Shown one piece after another: positions 29,340 through 37,609 of a stretch of DNA of 64,000 nucleotides. The stretch is taken from NCBI RefSeq assembly GCF_018333235.1, contig NZ_BORP01000006.1:1-64000 (forward strand), written 5' to 3'. Source of the DNA: Ornithinibacillus bavariensis. GTDB taxonomy: Bacteria; Bacillota; Bacilli; Bacillales; Amphibacillaceae. The number at the start of each line of letters is the position of its first letter. Positions within the stretch are counted from its first letter, which is position 1. Under the pieces are notes generated by a model. It saw only the letters and a list, made by a program, of their open reading frames with translations. It had not been told where the DNA came from and searched no databases. A program made the position numbers and the translations under genes.

Positions 29340-30725
29340 TTAATTTTTATCCTTAAGTCTGTTCTTTATTCTTGTAGCATAGCCTTCCTTATTCGCCTGT
29401 CTTGCACGTGCTACAGACAATGCATCTGCTGGTACATCCTTGGTAATTGTAGAACCTGCAGCAACATATGATCCTTTTCCAATTGTTACAGGAGCAATTA
29501 AATTTGAATTACAGCCAATAAATGCATCATCTTCAATGGTAGTTAAGTGTTTGTTTTTACCATCATAGTTCACTGTTATTGTACCACATCCGATGTTCAC
29601 ATTGCTCCCAACTTGCGCATCTCCGATATAGCTTAGATGAGAAACCTTACTTCCAACACCAAGTTCGGATTTTTTAATTTCTACAAAGTTACCGATCTTC
29701 ACCTCATCAGCTATCACTGCATCTGGGCGAATATGAGCGAAAGGTCCTATTTTAACGCGCTCACCGATTTTACTATCTGTGGCCACACTTTGTTTAATAA
29801 CGGTATCCTTACCAACCTCACAATTTACGATTTCACTGTTAGGACCAATTATTGCATTTTCACGAATAATAGAGGGACCAGAAATCATCGTTCCTGGGTA
29901 AATGACAACATCTGATTCAATTACAACATCAGTCTCAATATAAGTATTATCTGGATCGATAATGGTAACACCATTACGCATATGCATTTCATTGATACGA
30001 CGCTTCATAAGCTTTTCTGCTTGCGCTAGTGCTAATCGATCATTGACACCTAATGTCTCATCGAAATCTGGGCATAAAAATGCCATAACCTTTTCCGATT
30101 TCTTTTTCAGTATTTCAATAACATCTGTTAAATAATATTCACCTTGAGCATTTTCATTTGTGACACTTCTTAATGCCTCAAATAATACTTCATTATCAAA
30201 GCAATAAGTGCCTGTATTAATCTCATCTACTAAGAGCTCTTCCGGACTCGCATCTTTTTGTTCGACAATCCGCTCTACCTCATGATTAGCATTTCGAATA
30301 ACTCTTCCGTAACCATACGGTTTTTCAGCCTTAGCAGTTAATATGGTAGCCTTGGATCCTTCTTTTTCGTGAAATTCTACAAGCTTATGAAAGGTTTCTT
30401 CAGAAATGAGTGGTGTATCCCCACATACTACGATGGTAGTACCTTTTTTATCTTGTAATAATTCCTCAGCCTGCATCACTGCATGTCCAGTTCCAAGCTG
30501 TTCCTCTTGAAGCACATACTCGGACGTCTCACCAAGCTGCTCTTTTACTTTATCAGAGCCATAGCCTACTACAGTTACAATCTCCTCTAGTCCTACAGCT
30601 TTAACATGTTCCAACACATGCTGCACCATTGGTTTTCCTAAAACAGGATGCAGTACTTTATAGAGCTTTGATTTCATTCTTGTTCCTTGTCCAGCGGCAA
30701 GGATGATAGCATATCTCTTTGTCAC
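29340..30725 (-). CDS. glmU: Bifunctional UDP-GlcNAc pyrophosphorylase/GlcN-1-P acetyltransferase
   Basis: Makes UDP-N-acetylglucosamine for peptidoglycan and teichoic acids. Uridyltransferase domain: [11 protein letters not shown] at the N-terminus, [22 protein letters not shown]. Left-handed beta-helix acetyltransferase domain from about residue 250 ([36 protein letters not shown]). 461 aa from a GTG start with GGAGGA upstream; the in-frame TTG 15 nt earlier overlaps that site. Confidence 0.98.
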   Translation of the reverse strand: MTKRYAIILAAGQGTRMKSKLYKVLHPVLGKPMVQHVLEHVKAVGLEEIVTVVGYGSDKVKEQLGETSEYVLQEEQLGTGHAVMQAEELLQDKKGTTIVVCGDTPLISEETFHKLVEFHEKEGSKATILTAKAEKPYGYGRVIRNANHEVERIVEQKDASPEELLVDEINTGTYCFDNEVLFEALRSVTNENAQGEYYLTDVIEILKKKSEKVMAFLCPDFDETLGVNDRLALAQAEKLMKRRINEMHMRNGVTIIDPDNTYIETDVVIESDVVIYPGTMISGPSIIRENAIIGPNSEIVNCEVGKDTVIKQSVATDSKIGERVKIGPFAHIRPDAVIADEVKIGNFVEIKKSELGVGSKVSHLSYIGDAQVGSNVNIGCGTITVNYDGKNKHLTTIEDDAFIGCNSNLIAPVTIGKGSYVAAGSTITKDVPADALSVARARQANKEGYATRIKNRLKDKN

Positions 30726-30888
30726 GAGGAAATCCTCCAATACCTTAATTAGTGAGTAATTGCATTATATGCTTTCCATTTCCATTTTGACTATATCTCA
30801 AAAAACTGATGATTTCAACCGAAAGCAATAGGAGAAATGCTTATTTAATATATGTAAATGAGTCAATTTGTGGAAAAAACGGGGAAAC

Positions 30889-30923
30889 AAAAAAAGAAGG
30901 CTAATCTTAAGGAGATTAGACCT
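30889..30923 (-). terminator. Terminator after spoVG
   Basis: Minus strand: AGGTCTAATCT, short loop, AGATTAGCCTT, then CTTTTTTTG. Confidence 0.85.
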
Positions 30924-30951
30924 CTAAGTTGTGTTGAAAAGGGTTTCATTT

Positions 30952-31239
30952 TTAGGAAGCGCCAGCCTCCTCATATTCCACTTCTTCACCCGCACGGCGA
31001 TATTCTTCTAATACTGCATCTTGAATCTTAGAACGTGTATTAGAGTTTATCGGATGTGCGATATCTCTGAATTCACCATCAGGAGTTCGTTTAGAAGGCA
31101 TTGCCACGAATAATCCATTATTTCCGTCGATAACTCGGATATCATGAACTACGAATTCCTGATCTAACGTAATAGATGCGATTGCACGCATTCTACCTTC
31201 CGTATTAACACGGCGTAATCTTACGTCAGTTACTTCCAT
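30952..31239 (-). CDS. spoVG: Septation/regulatory protein SpoVG
   Basis: Small nucleic-acid-binding regulator (95 aa) that affects septation and stationary-phase gene expression. Full-length family match: [55 protein letters not shown] sigma-H promoter lies upstream, as in B. subtilis. The ridA (yabJ) gene that normally precedes it is missing. Confidence 0.98.
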   Translation of the reverse strand: MEVTDVRLRRVNTEGRMRAIASITLDQEFVVHDIRVIDGNNGLFVAMPSKRTPDGEFRDIAHPINSNTRSKIQDAVLEEYRRAGEEVEYEEAGAS

Positions 31240-31278
31240 GCTGTTTCACCACCTTTTCGTCTATAAGTTAATGTAAGT

Positions 31279-31306
31279 AATTCTACAAAAAATGTAAAAA
31301 TCCTGC
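31279..31306 (-). promoter_or_regulatory. Sigma-H promoter of spoVG
   Basis: Minus strand: GCAGGATTT (31306-31298), then GTAGAATTA around 31280, matching the sigma-H elements AGGAWWW and GAAT with the usual spacing. B. subtilis spoVG has nearly the same -35 box (GCAGGATTT). Confidence 0.85.
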
Positions 31307-31342
31307 CTAGAATTGAAAAAAGTTTAATTATTTTCACAAAAA

Positions 31343-31382
31343 CAAAAAAATAAGACCCTTTCTGTAAAAAAAGATCTTATTG
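31343..31382 (-). terminator. Terminator after purR
   Basis: Minus strand: AATAAGATC, long loop, GGTCTTATT, then TTTTTTG. Confidence 0.75.
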
Positions 31383-31390
31383 CACATAAT

Positions 31391-32203
31391 CTATTCAATG
31401 AAATTTCCTAATTGTACCGAGATGAAATTTTGCTTAATATCAACATTAGATATCTTCACTAAAGATGTATAATGATTAACAATTCGTTCCTCTTCTTCAT
31501 CATCCGCTTCAGCAAGCACCCCAATAGCTCTTACATTTGCATCAAATTCCTTTAGCAGGCTTACCATTCCATTGATTGTTCCTCCTGCTTTCATGAAGTC
31601 GTCAATAATACAAACGTTAGAGCCCTCTGCTAAACTACGCTTCGGTAAAACCATGGTTTGAATTTTTCTTGAGGATCCCGAAACATAATTGATGCTGACC
31701 GATGATCCTTCTGTAACCTTAGGGTCCCTTCTTACAATGACAACCGGAACGTTTAAAAAGGAAGCAACCGCATAGGCTAGCGGAATTCCCTTCGTAGCAA
31801 CTGTTACAACGACATCAATTTCCAAGTCGGAAAACTTAGATGCAAAAATACGCCCTATTTCCCGTACCGTACTGGGCTCTCCTAATATATCACTCATATA
31901 CAAATATCCTCCTGGAAGGATACGATTGGGGTCCATTAATCGTTCACATAGCTTTTTAACAAACGCTATACCATTATTTCGCGAAGACTCAGGGATATAC
32001 ATCACACCACCTGCAGATCCAGCCGTTCGTTTTAAATAACCTAGACCCTCATCTTGAAATAGCTGGTCAATAATATCCAAGTCTTCACTGATAGATGCTT
32101 TAGCCGCATTATATTTTTCCGAAAACGAAGGTAAATTTTTATGTACTCTTGGATTTTCTAGAAAAAAGTTGGTCAAAGCAACTAACCGCCCGCTTCTCTT
32201 CAT
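31391..32203 (-). CDS. purR: Purine operon repressor PurR
   Basis: PRPP-responsive repressor of purine biosynthesis genes. N-terminal winged helix (KRSGRLVALTNFFLENPRVH, KASISEDLDII), then a PRTase-type effector domain with the PRPP motif CIIDDFMKAGGTINGM (about residue 200). 270 aa. No clear PurBox pair is seen in the short ispE-purR gap, so it may be expressed from the ispE transcript. Confidence 0.97.
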   Translation of the reverse strand: MKRSGRLVALTNFFLENPRVHKNLPSFSEKYNAAKASISEDLDIIDQLFQDEGLGYLKRTAGSAGGVMYIPESSRNNGIAFVKKLCERLMDPNRILPGGYLYMSDILGEPSTVREIGRIFASKFSDLEIDVVVTVATKGIPLAYAVASFLNVPVVIVRRDPKVTEGSSVSINYVSGSSRKIQTMVLPKRSLAEGSNVCIIDDFMKAGGTINGMVSLLKEFDANVRAIGVLAEADDEEEERIVNHYTSLVKISNVDIKQNFISVQLGNFIE

Positions 32204-32268
32204 GCCTTCACCTCGAAAACCGAATTTTCTTATCTTAACTTAACACCATTATATGACTTTAGCAAGGG

Positions 32269-33120
32269 CTAGCCAATCAAACGAACCAAATATACCTCTT
32301 CACAAAAACCTTTCATGCTATTATAAATTCTCTGTGCTTTCGTTTCCTGTTCAACCAATCCGTAAACCGTCGGACCACTTCCACTCATTAAAACTCCCCT
32401 TGCCCCAGCAAGCATCATTTTTTCTTTGATTCGTTGAACCTCTGGGTGAAGAGAAATTGTAATGGGTTCTAATGCATTACCAATCATTTCACAAAGCATT
32501 GCAAAATTTTTATTATATAACGCCTGAACAACACCTTCTGTATTCGGGTGAATAATCTCGTCCATTTTCACTCGTTGAAAAACGGTTCGAGTAGATACCC
32601 CAATATCCGGTTTAGCCAAAATTACCCAGAAAGGTGGTGGTGAAGGTAATGGTTCAATAATTTCACCATACCCCTTCGCCATTCCAGTTGACCCGTAAAC
32701 GCAAAATGGAATGTCCGAGCCTAATGTTGCCCCAAGCGCCGCCAGCTCTGCTGTAGGAATATTCATTTTCCATAATTTATTTAGTCCTCTTAAGACTGCG
32801 GCAGCATCCGTACTTCCGCCCCCCAAACCAGCTGATACAGGAATGACCTTTTCAATTTTTATATGTACACCCTTTGTTATATTATATTTTGTCTTAAAGG
32901 CCTTCGCTGCCTTATAAGCCAAATTCCGCTCATCATTTGGTACATACCGGCTCCATAAGGAAACCTCAATACGATCTTCCTGTATGGTATTCAACTCAAT
33001 TCGGTCTGCTAAATCAACGGTCGTCATGATCATTTCGACATCATGATAACCATCATTCCGCTTTCCTAACACATCAAGAGAAAGGTTGATTTTAGCAGGT
33101 GCTTTTTCAAAATGAGTCAT
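32269..33120 (-). CDS. ispE: 4-diphosphocytidyl-2-C-methyl-D-erythritol kinase
   Basis: GHMP kinase of the MEP isoprenoid pathway. N-terminal [25 protein letters not shown] block (residues 4-26), the ATP-binding [17 protein letters not shown] near residue 93, and GSGPTVYGL near the C-terminus. 283 aa from an ATG with AGGTG 6 nt upstream; a GTG 9 nt earlier is less well spaced. Conserved sspF-ispE-purR order. Confidence 0.96.
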   Translation of the reverse strand: MTHFEKAPAKINLSLDVLGKRNDGYHDVEMIMTTVDLADRIELNTIQEDRIEVSLWSRYVPNDERNLAYKAAKAFKTKYNITKGVHIKIEKVIPVSAGLGGGSTDAAAVLRGLNKLWKMNIPTAELAALGATLGSDIPFCVYGSTGMAKGYGEIIEPLPSPPPFWVILAKPDIGVSTRTVFQRVKMDEIIHPNTEGVVQALYNKNFAMLCEMIGNALEPITISLHPEVQRIKEKMMLAGARGVLMSGSGPTVYGLVEQETKAQRIYNSMKGFCEEVYLVRLIG

Positions 33121-33295
33121 CTCCGTCACCTACTTTTTTCATGTATGGAAATTGTAACATATATTAAAAAAAGGTGGAAGCGACTGAGAGTATTGTATTT
33201 TTTGGGTGTGGTTATTTAGGTTTATTTTGAGAGCACACTCCCGAATCTTGAGTTCACTGTCCATTGGGCGCATATTTCGAGATCATCCCTCCTCA

Positions 33296-33333
33296 CAAAA
33301 ATACAGAGCAGACCGATTATGGTCTCCTCTGCA
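33296..33333 (-). terminator. Terminator overlapping the 3' end of sspF
   Basis: Minus strand: GCAGAGGAGACC, loop ATAATC containing the sspF stop codon, GGTCTGCTCTGT, then ATTTTTG. Confidence 0.85.
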
Positions 33334-33490
33334 TATTTTGCTCGGCTATTTCAATTGCACGCTTAACCATGTTCCCGGCATCCCTTGCCTTTATTCCGCC
33401 CCAGCCTTCTTTTTGCACAGTGTCGTAAAAGCCTAACTCTTTAGCAATTTCTTCTTTCAATTGGTCTGACATTATTCCACGTCTACCCAT
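33317..33490 (-). CDS. sspF: Small acid-soluble spore protein SspF (alpha/beta type)
   Basis: 57-aa SASP that coats forespore DNA; sigma-G regulated in B. subtilis. The translation begins [19 protein letters not shown] and includes [20 protein letters not shown] and [12 protein letters not shown], the SspF signature with the germination-protease-type site region. RBS AAAGGGG. It is too short for most ORF cut-offs, but position between veg and ispE and the sequence make it secure. Upstream, GCATG-type bases are not a convincing sigma-G promoter. Confidence 0.97.
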   Translation of the reverse strand: MGRRGIMSDQLKEEIAKELGFYDTVQKEGWGGIKARDAGNMVKRAIEIAEQNMQRRP

Positions 33491-33593
33491 GAAAGAACAA
33501 CCCCTTTCTGTTATAACTTGTTACGACATGCTTAGTTTTTACTATTTGTTCAGTCTATAACCAAGTAACTATTTGGAGGGTAAGGAAATAAAA

Positions 33594-33634
33594 GACAAAA
33601 AATAAGGACCAGTTCACCTTTAGGCTACTGGTCC
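33594..33634 (-). terminator. Terminator overlapping the veg stop
   Basis: Minus strand: GGACCAGT, 13-nt loop, ACTGGTCC, then TTATTTTTTG. The stem includes the veg stop codon region. Confidence 0.85.
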
Positions 33635-33891
33635 ATTACTACTGATTTTGTATTTTCATCATTGAAGTTAAGTTCTACTGTTTCTGTAAGAACGTCTGCG
33701 TAACTATATGACACACGTTCAAAAGCATTTTCTTCTTGGTCGAGTTCTACAATAAATACAGAAGGATACGTTTCAGCTAATACTCCCGATCTTTCTATCG
33801 TCTTCCTTCTGCCTCCGTTAGCTTTTAACGTCAGCCTTTTTCCAATCTGACCTTCAAGACCTTGTTTTATTTCAATTAAAGTTTTAGCCAA
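33625..33891 (-). CDS. veg: Veg protein, regulator of biofilm matrix genes
   Basis: Small abundant protein (88 aa); in B. subtilis it stimulates biofilm genes through SinR. Core: [55 protein letters not shown]. Likely start is TTG ([10 protein letters not shown]), 4 nt after AGGTGGAG, matching the B. subtilis N-terminus; the longer GTG-start form lacks support. Two tandem sigma-A promoters precede it. Confidence 0.95.
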   Translation of the reverse strand: MAKTLIEIKQGLEGQIGKRLTLKANGGRRKTIERSGVLAETYPSVFIVELDQEENAFERVSYSYADVLTETVELNFNDENTKSVVMDQ

Positions 33892-33915
33892 TTCACTCCA
33901 CCTCACTGTATTTTA

Positions 33916-33944
33916 ACTATATCATAAGCTTGTATAAAAGTCAA
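33916..33944 (-). promoter_or_regulatory. veg promoter, proximal (sigma-A)
   Basis: Minus strand: TTGACT (33944-33939), 17-bp spacer, TATAGT (33921-33916). Confidence 0.8.
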
Positions 33945-33955
33945 ATAAAATTTAT

Positions 33956-33985
33956 ATTATATCAATATTTGTTTTTCGATGTCAA
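33956..33985 (-). promoter_or_regulatory. veg promoter, distal (sigma-A)
   Basis: Minus strand: consensus TTGACA (33985-33980), 18-bp spacer, consensus TATAAT (33961-33956). It stands 40 bp upstream of the proximal promoter. Confidence 0.8.
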
Positions 33986-34282
33986 CAACTAAAATTACCC
34001 TATTGATGTTATTATGACAAATTGTTAACAAAATATGTATTTTATTTTTAAACTTTTTCTTTTTCGTGTCTTCTGCCAATGCGACAATCTTAATAAGGTT
34101 CATTACCATAACTTATATTCTTAACCCTTTTTTCTAATTCAATTAAATGTCATGCTGATTGGTTAAAGATATTTATTATGAAATCACTTTATCTTACATA
34201 GTACGAAATCTATAATGAAAGGAGGATGGTCGACTCAATTAAAAGGCTTTCTATTGAGTATTTAACGAAGGAAGTGAACGAT

Positions 34283-35221
34283 ATGGATAACCTTAAAACG
34301 ATACTAACGAACCACTATGATATAGACATGGTTAATTATCGCAAGCAGCAAGGTGGATGGGCTGCTTTAGCTTATGAGGTGTCCGATGAAACAAAGAAAT
34401 ATTTTCTCAAAGCATACGAAAAAAGTAGAGCCTCTACTCCAAAATTAACAAAACGAATCGAACAATATGTTCCTATATTGATTTGGCTAAATAATAATAG
34501 TAATTTGCAGGGAAAAATTCCCACACCTTACCTAACTAATACAGGGATATATCTATGTGAAGACGAGGATAATATTTATTTACTATACGATTATATTGAG
34601 GGAGAAACCATTGGCGACAAGGAATTAACGGGTAGTCAAATTCAGCAGCTGACATATTTGATATCAGAACTACATGTTTATGGAGAAGATATACCCTTTG
34701 ATACGAATGCAATAAAAGAAGACTATCATGTTCCTTTTTTAGAGCCTTTACGAAGCATAGTGGACAATAGAAATGCAAATGTTTCCATTGACGTTAGAAA
34801 ACTGATCACCATGTATCGCTATGTGCTAAAGGAAACGATTGACAGGGTTGAAATACTATCAGAGCTATTAAAAACTAAAAATGGAAGGCTGGCCTTATGT
34901 CATACTGATTTGCATTACTGGAATTTAATGCAATCAGCGCAATTAATGTTAATCGATTGGGAAGGATTAAAATTAGCTCCTGTTGAAGCTGATATGATGT
35001 TCCTAGTCGACAAACCATATTTTGAAGCGTTCTTAAGTAAATACCAAAAAAGACATCCTCATTATTCGCTTGATCAGGATGCCTTGGAGTTTTATCAAAA
35101 AAGAAGAAGACTTGAGGACATATGGGAATTTACTGAACAGCTTTTGTATGATAATCCAGATAGTCAGGAACGTGTTACAGTGATCGATTATTTAAAAGAA
35201 GAACTAAAGTCGTTGGGTTAA
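34283..35221 (+). CDS. APH-family phosphotransferase, resembling spectinomycin-type APH(9)
   Basis: Protein-kinase-like small-molecule kinase, 312 aa. The Brenner motif HTDLHYWNLM (catalytic Asp, metal-binding Asn) and the following LIDWEGLKLAPVEADMMFL are clear. The N-terminal HYDIDMVNYRKQQGGWAALAY resembles the APH(9) N-lobe. An aminoglycoside or choline-like substrate is possible; resistance is not shown. An ATG at 34226 directly abuts AAAGGAGG with no spacing, so the ATG at 34283 with AAGGA upstream is preferred. A TATAAT at 34210 would put the transcript start between the two. It belongs to the inserted block between veg and yabG; the remaining 33986-34282 has no other gene. Confidence 0.8.
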   Translation: MDNLKTILTNHYDIDMVNYRKQQGGWAALAYEVSDETKKYFLKAYEKSRASTPKLTKRIEQYVPILIWLNNNSNLQGKIPTPYLTNTGIYLCEDEDNIYLLYDYIEGETIGDKELTGSQIQQLTYLISELHVYGEDIPFDTNAIKEDYHVPFLEPLRSIVDNRNANVSIDVRKLITMYRYVLKETIDRVEILSELLKTKNGRLALCHTDLHYWNLMQSAQLMLIDWEGLKLAPVEADMMFLVDKPYFEAFLSKYQKRHPHYSLDQDALEFYQKRRRLEDIWEFTEQLLYDNPDSQERVTVIDYLKEELKSLG

Positions 35222-35222
35222 T

Positions 35223-35264
35223 AAAGACTCTTCACTCTCTAAAAGCTAGAGGAAGCGTCTTTTT
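35223..35264. terminator. Bidirectional terminator between the APH gene and the DUF2306-like gene
   Basis: AAAGAC...CTCT, loop, AGAG...GTCTTTTT on plus; on minus the stem is followed by TTTATTAA. It serves the two convergent genes. Confidence 0.75.
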
Positions 35265-35290
35265 ACCTTTTGCAATTCAGAGGGATATTC

Positions 35291-35905
35291 TTATAAGAAT
35301 ATCTTTTTTCTAATCAAAATTTCTGCAATGAATAGATTAAGAAACCAGCATGACCACACCGCAATCGTGTAGGAAATTCCATAGGGTACATTCATAATTG
35401 TATGGGTAATGAGCACAATAATATAAATTGTCATATTGGCAAAGGAGAGAAAGAAGCTTCGAGTCATCCACTTACTATGTACAATTACTCTTTTCCGTTT
35501 AATATTCCAATAACCCATCATTGTCGTTCCAAGCCATAATGTATTTAAGATATGAAACCCTATTGTGCTAAGCCACCCTCCTGTTGCAAAGAAGGAGACA
35601 TAGAATCCTGGAATAAAATTCAACATAATAAACAAGACGTATAATCGTCCATTCCAACGATGAAAGTTCATTGCGTTAACTCGTATTTTCTTCAATATTC
35701 CTAATGGCCCGGTAAGAAGGGATAGAATAGCTAGCAAAATATGAATACGAATCATAATTACCCATAAGGATTCATTTGATAAAATGTCATCCTTCTTCAA
35801 TATAAATTTTTCAAATGTAGGATCAACCATGAAATTCTTTGAAAAAGTATGGAATACCCACATAATCGGAATAATGAGGACCATGATGAGCGTAAATTTT
35901 TTCAT
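35291..35905 (-). CDS. Multi-pass membrane protein, DUF2306-like
   Basis: 204 aa with about six hydrophobic segments: residues 3-21, 47-68, 85-106, 110-130, 148-167 and 175-196. The FHRWNGRLYV motif, a conserved GTTMMGYWNIKRKRV and HSKWMTRSFFLSFAN fit the DUF2306 family (predicted heme-b or redox-type membrane proteins with conserved His). Function unknown. It lies 24 nt after a second membrane gene and the DJ-1 gene, in one apparent operon. Confidence 0.75.
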   Translation of the reverse strand: MKKFTLIMVLIIPIMWVFHTFSKNFMVDPTFEKFILKKDDILSNESLWVIMIRIHILLAILSLLTGPLGILKKIRVNAMNFHRWNGRLYVLFIMLNFIPGFYVSFFATGGWLSTIGFHILNTLWLGTTMMGYWNIKRKRVIVHSKWMTRSFFLSFANMTIYIIVLITHTIMNVPYGISYTIAVWSCWFLNLFIAEILIRKKIFL

Positions 35906-35929
35906 TCCATTTATTCCTCCATTGACTTA

Positions 35930-36364
35930 TTAATAAAATAAACTACGATTTGTCATGATAAAAATAGCAGCAATAATGAATAAGCTAATTAACCATGCAA
36001 ATCTTTTTAACGTTAACCTATGATTAGCTACTAGCTCCTCTGGATTCTCTGATCCAATAATCCTTTTCATGTTTTTTTGAATCATTCCCACCATGCCACC
36101 AATCATCAAAAGTAGTAAAATTGCTACTACTAACCATAATTTAGAAGGGTATGATCGATAAGCCATTATCATCCACCCTCCTGAAATGGTTAAAAAAATC
36201 AATGCATAATGCCCACTTCGAGTAAAATTCAAAACCGTTCTTATAATAGCCTTTAACTCATCCCCTGTTCTAGAAAACAACGTATTCATCACGAAGGGTA
36301 AAGCAAGAAAGGTTCCTAAAACTAAAGAACTTAGTACGTGGACAAATAGTAAAATCGAATACAT
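35930..36364 (-). CDS. Four-helix membrane protein, DUF2269-like
   Basis: 144 aa, four predicted transmembrane helices (about 3-25, 50-68, 74-96, 118-138). The N-terminal FVHVLSSLVLGTFLALPFVM and central HYALIFLTISGGWMIM resemble DUF2269-type integral membrane proteins with conserved His. The ATG at 36364 has a properly spaced AAGGAG; a GTG 9 nt earlier does not. It is 15 nt after the DJ-1 gene. Cotranscription suggests a joint role with the DUF2306-like protein; the function is unknown. Confidence 0.7.
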   Translation of the reverse strand: MYSILLFVHVLSSLVLGTFLALPFVMNTLFSRTGDELKAIIRTVLNFTRSGHYALIFLTISGGWMIMAYRSYPSKLWLVVAILLLLMIGGMVGMIQKNMKRIIGSENPEELVANHRLTLKRFAWLISLFIIAAIFIMTNRSLFY

Positions 36365-36379
36365 CCTTCCCACACTCCT

Positions 36380-37384
36380 TTATGAAATACGATGTCCACT
36401 TAATTTGGATGATGGAAGCATTCCAGCTTTTGCAACCCCATGCATTTCATTTCCATCTACAGTGACGGTAAACTTTAACGTGAGATGCATGGGCTTTGTC
36501 ACTTTCATGGTCCACTTTAAGGTATTTCCTTCTAATACGGGGTTATCTAACGTTACTAGTTCCTTGCCTTGCCTTGCTGTTCCAACTATCCGCCCATTTT
36601 CCGCTGATAAATGGAGTAATACGGATAATTTTCCAATAGGAGTAGAAATGGTGGTATCCCATACCCCTTGAAAATCGATTAATTCGTTTATTTGGTTTGA
36701 TGATTCTAAAATAGGTGCTTCGAGGGAATCCTCTTTTTGGCTCTCATTCGGTGCATTTCCTTCTGCCCTCCAAATGGTTCCTCTTCGCTCGTATTCAAAC
36801 AATTGCTCCACAGCATGTGCAATACGAGGACCCAGCTCTCGTTCCACTAAATAAAGGGCAAGATCTAGTCCTGAAGTGACACCACCTCCAGTAATGAGAT
36901 CACCATCATCTACCACCCGTGCATGAATAGCGTTAGCACCAGTTGTGCTCAAAAGATCCATTCCCATATGATGTGAAACTGCATAACGTCCCTCTAGTAA
37001 TCCGATCATTGCTAGGATAAGAGAGCCTCCACAAACAGTGGAAAGCAAGATGTCAGGATTGTGAAATGCCTCTGTTAGTAGATCGCTTAATTCCGTCTCT
37101 GTTGCTCGTTGTAGTTTAACTGGTATAGCGTCTGGATCATTTGCATCTACTGAACCAGATGCACCTGGGACAAGAATGATGCCACCTGATTGTGTAACTA
37201 ATTTTTCACTTGCTCTTAGCTTCAGCTGATTTACTCCACTTGTCACCATTCGTTCCCCTTCAGCTGAGACAAGTTTAACGGTAACTTCTTCCTTTGCGTA
37301 CATAGCTGCTGCAGTAAAAACTTCATAAGGTGCTATTGCATCTAATAAATCAAACCCATCGAACAATATAATTTGAACATGCAT
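36380..37384 (-). CDS. DJ-1/PfpI-family protein with a fused beta-rich C-terminal domain
   Basis: Residues 1-205 are a class I glutamine-amidotransferase-like DJ-1/PfpI domain. FDGFDLLDAIAPYEVF opens it, and Cys118 sits in the nucleophile elbow STVCGGSLILA, with SHHMGMDLL and VTSGLDLALYLVE following. This pattern is closest to the isocyanide-hydratase or AraC-type subgroup, but no AraC HTH is present. A low-complexity linker (210-233) leads to a ~100-aa domain (GVWDTTISTPIGKLSVLL...GTARQG...KAGMLPSSKLSGHRI) of the beta type seen at the C-termini of some hydrolases. ATG start has GGAGG 8 nt upstream. First gene of a three-gene operon with two membrane proteins. Enzymatic activity unknown. Confidence 0.8.
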   Translation of the reverse strand: MHVQIILFDGFDLLDAIAPYEVFTAAAMYAKEEVTVKLVSAEGERMVTSGVNQLKLRASEKLVTQSGGIILVPGASGSVDANDPDAIPVKLQRATETELSDLLTEAFHNPDILLSTVCGGSLILAMIGLLEGRYAVSHHMGMDLLSTTGANAIHARVVDDGDLITGGGVTSGLDLALYLVERELGPRIAHAVEQLFEYERRGTIWRAEGNAPNESQKEDSLEAPILESSNQINELIDFQGVWDTTISTPIGKLSVLLHLSAENGRIVGTARQGKELVTLDNPVLEGNTLKWTMKVTKPMHLTLKFTVTVDGNEMHGVAKAGMLPSSKLSGHRIS

Positions 37385-37495
37385 GCACAAGACCTCCGTA
37401 TTGTTATCGATTTTTTAGTAGATTTCTTAAAAAGAGAATTCGTAGTTCCAAGGTAAAGAATAAGCATGAAGTATCTCAAATGAAGTTACATAAAT

Positions 37496-37526
37496 ATCAC
37501 AAAACAATCACAATCCATCACAAAAC
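37496..37526 (+). promoter_or_regulatory. Three helically phased ATCACAA repeats (likely response-regulator site)
   Basis: ATCACAA occurs at 37496, 37507 and 37517, spaced 11 and 10 bp. The outer two extend to ATCACAAAAC. Such direct repeats, one per helical turn just upstream of a -35 box, are typical OmpR/PhoB-family sites. They lie between the DJ-1 operon and the response regulator. Confidence 0.55.
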
Positions 37527-37538
37527 GTACGTCCAACC

Positions 37539-37566
37539 TTGTTCCTAATTAGAAAAGTGATAAACT
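37539..37566 (+). promoter_or_regulatory. Candidate promoter of the two-component operon
   Basis: TTGTTC (37539-37544), 16-bp spacer, TAAACT (37561-37566), 44 bp before the response regulator and just downstream of the ATCACAA repeats. A weak -35 fits an activated promoter. Confidence 0.4.
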
Positions 37567-37609
37567 AAAGTTGATTCTAGTAGGCTTGTAGAAAAAAGGT
37601 GGGTTACGA

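Noticed and set aside
31240-31260. parS site (TGTTTCAC...) upstream of spoVG
   Set aside because: Only the left half-site matches the TGTTNCACGTGAAACA consensus.
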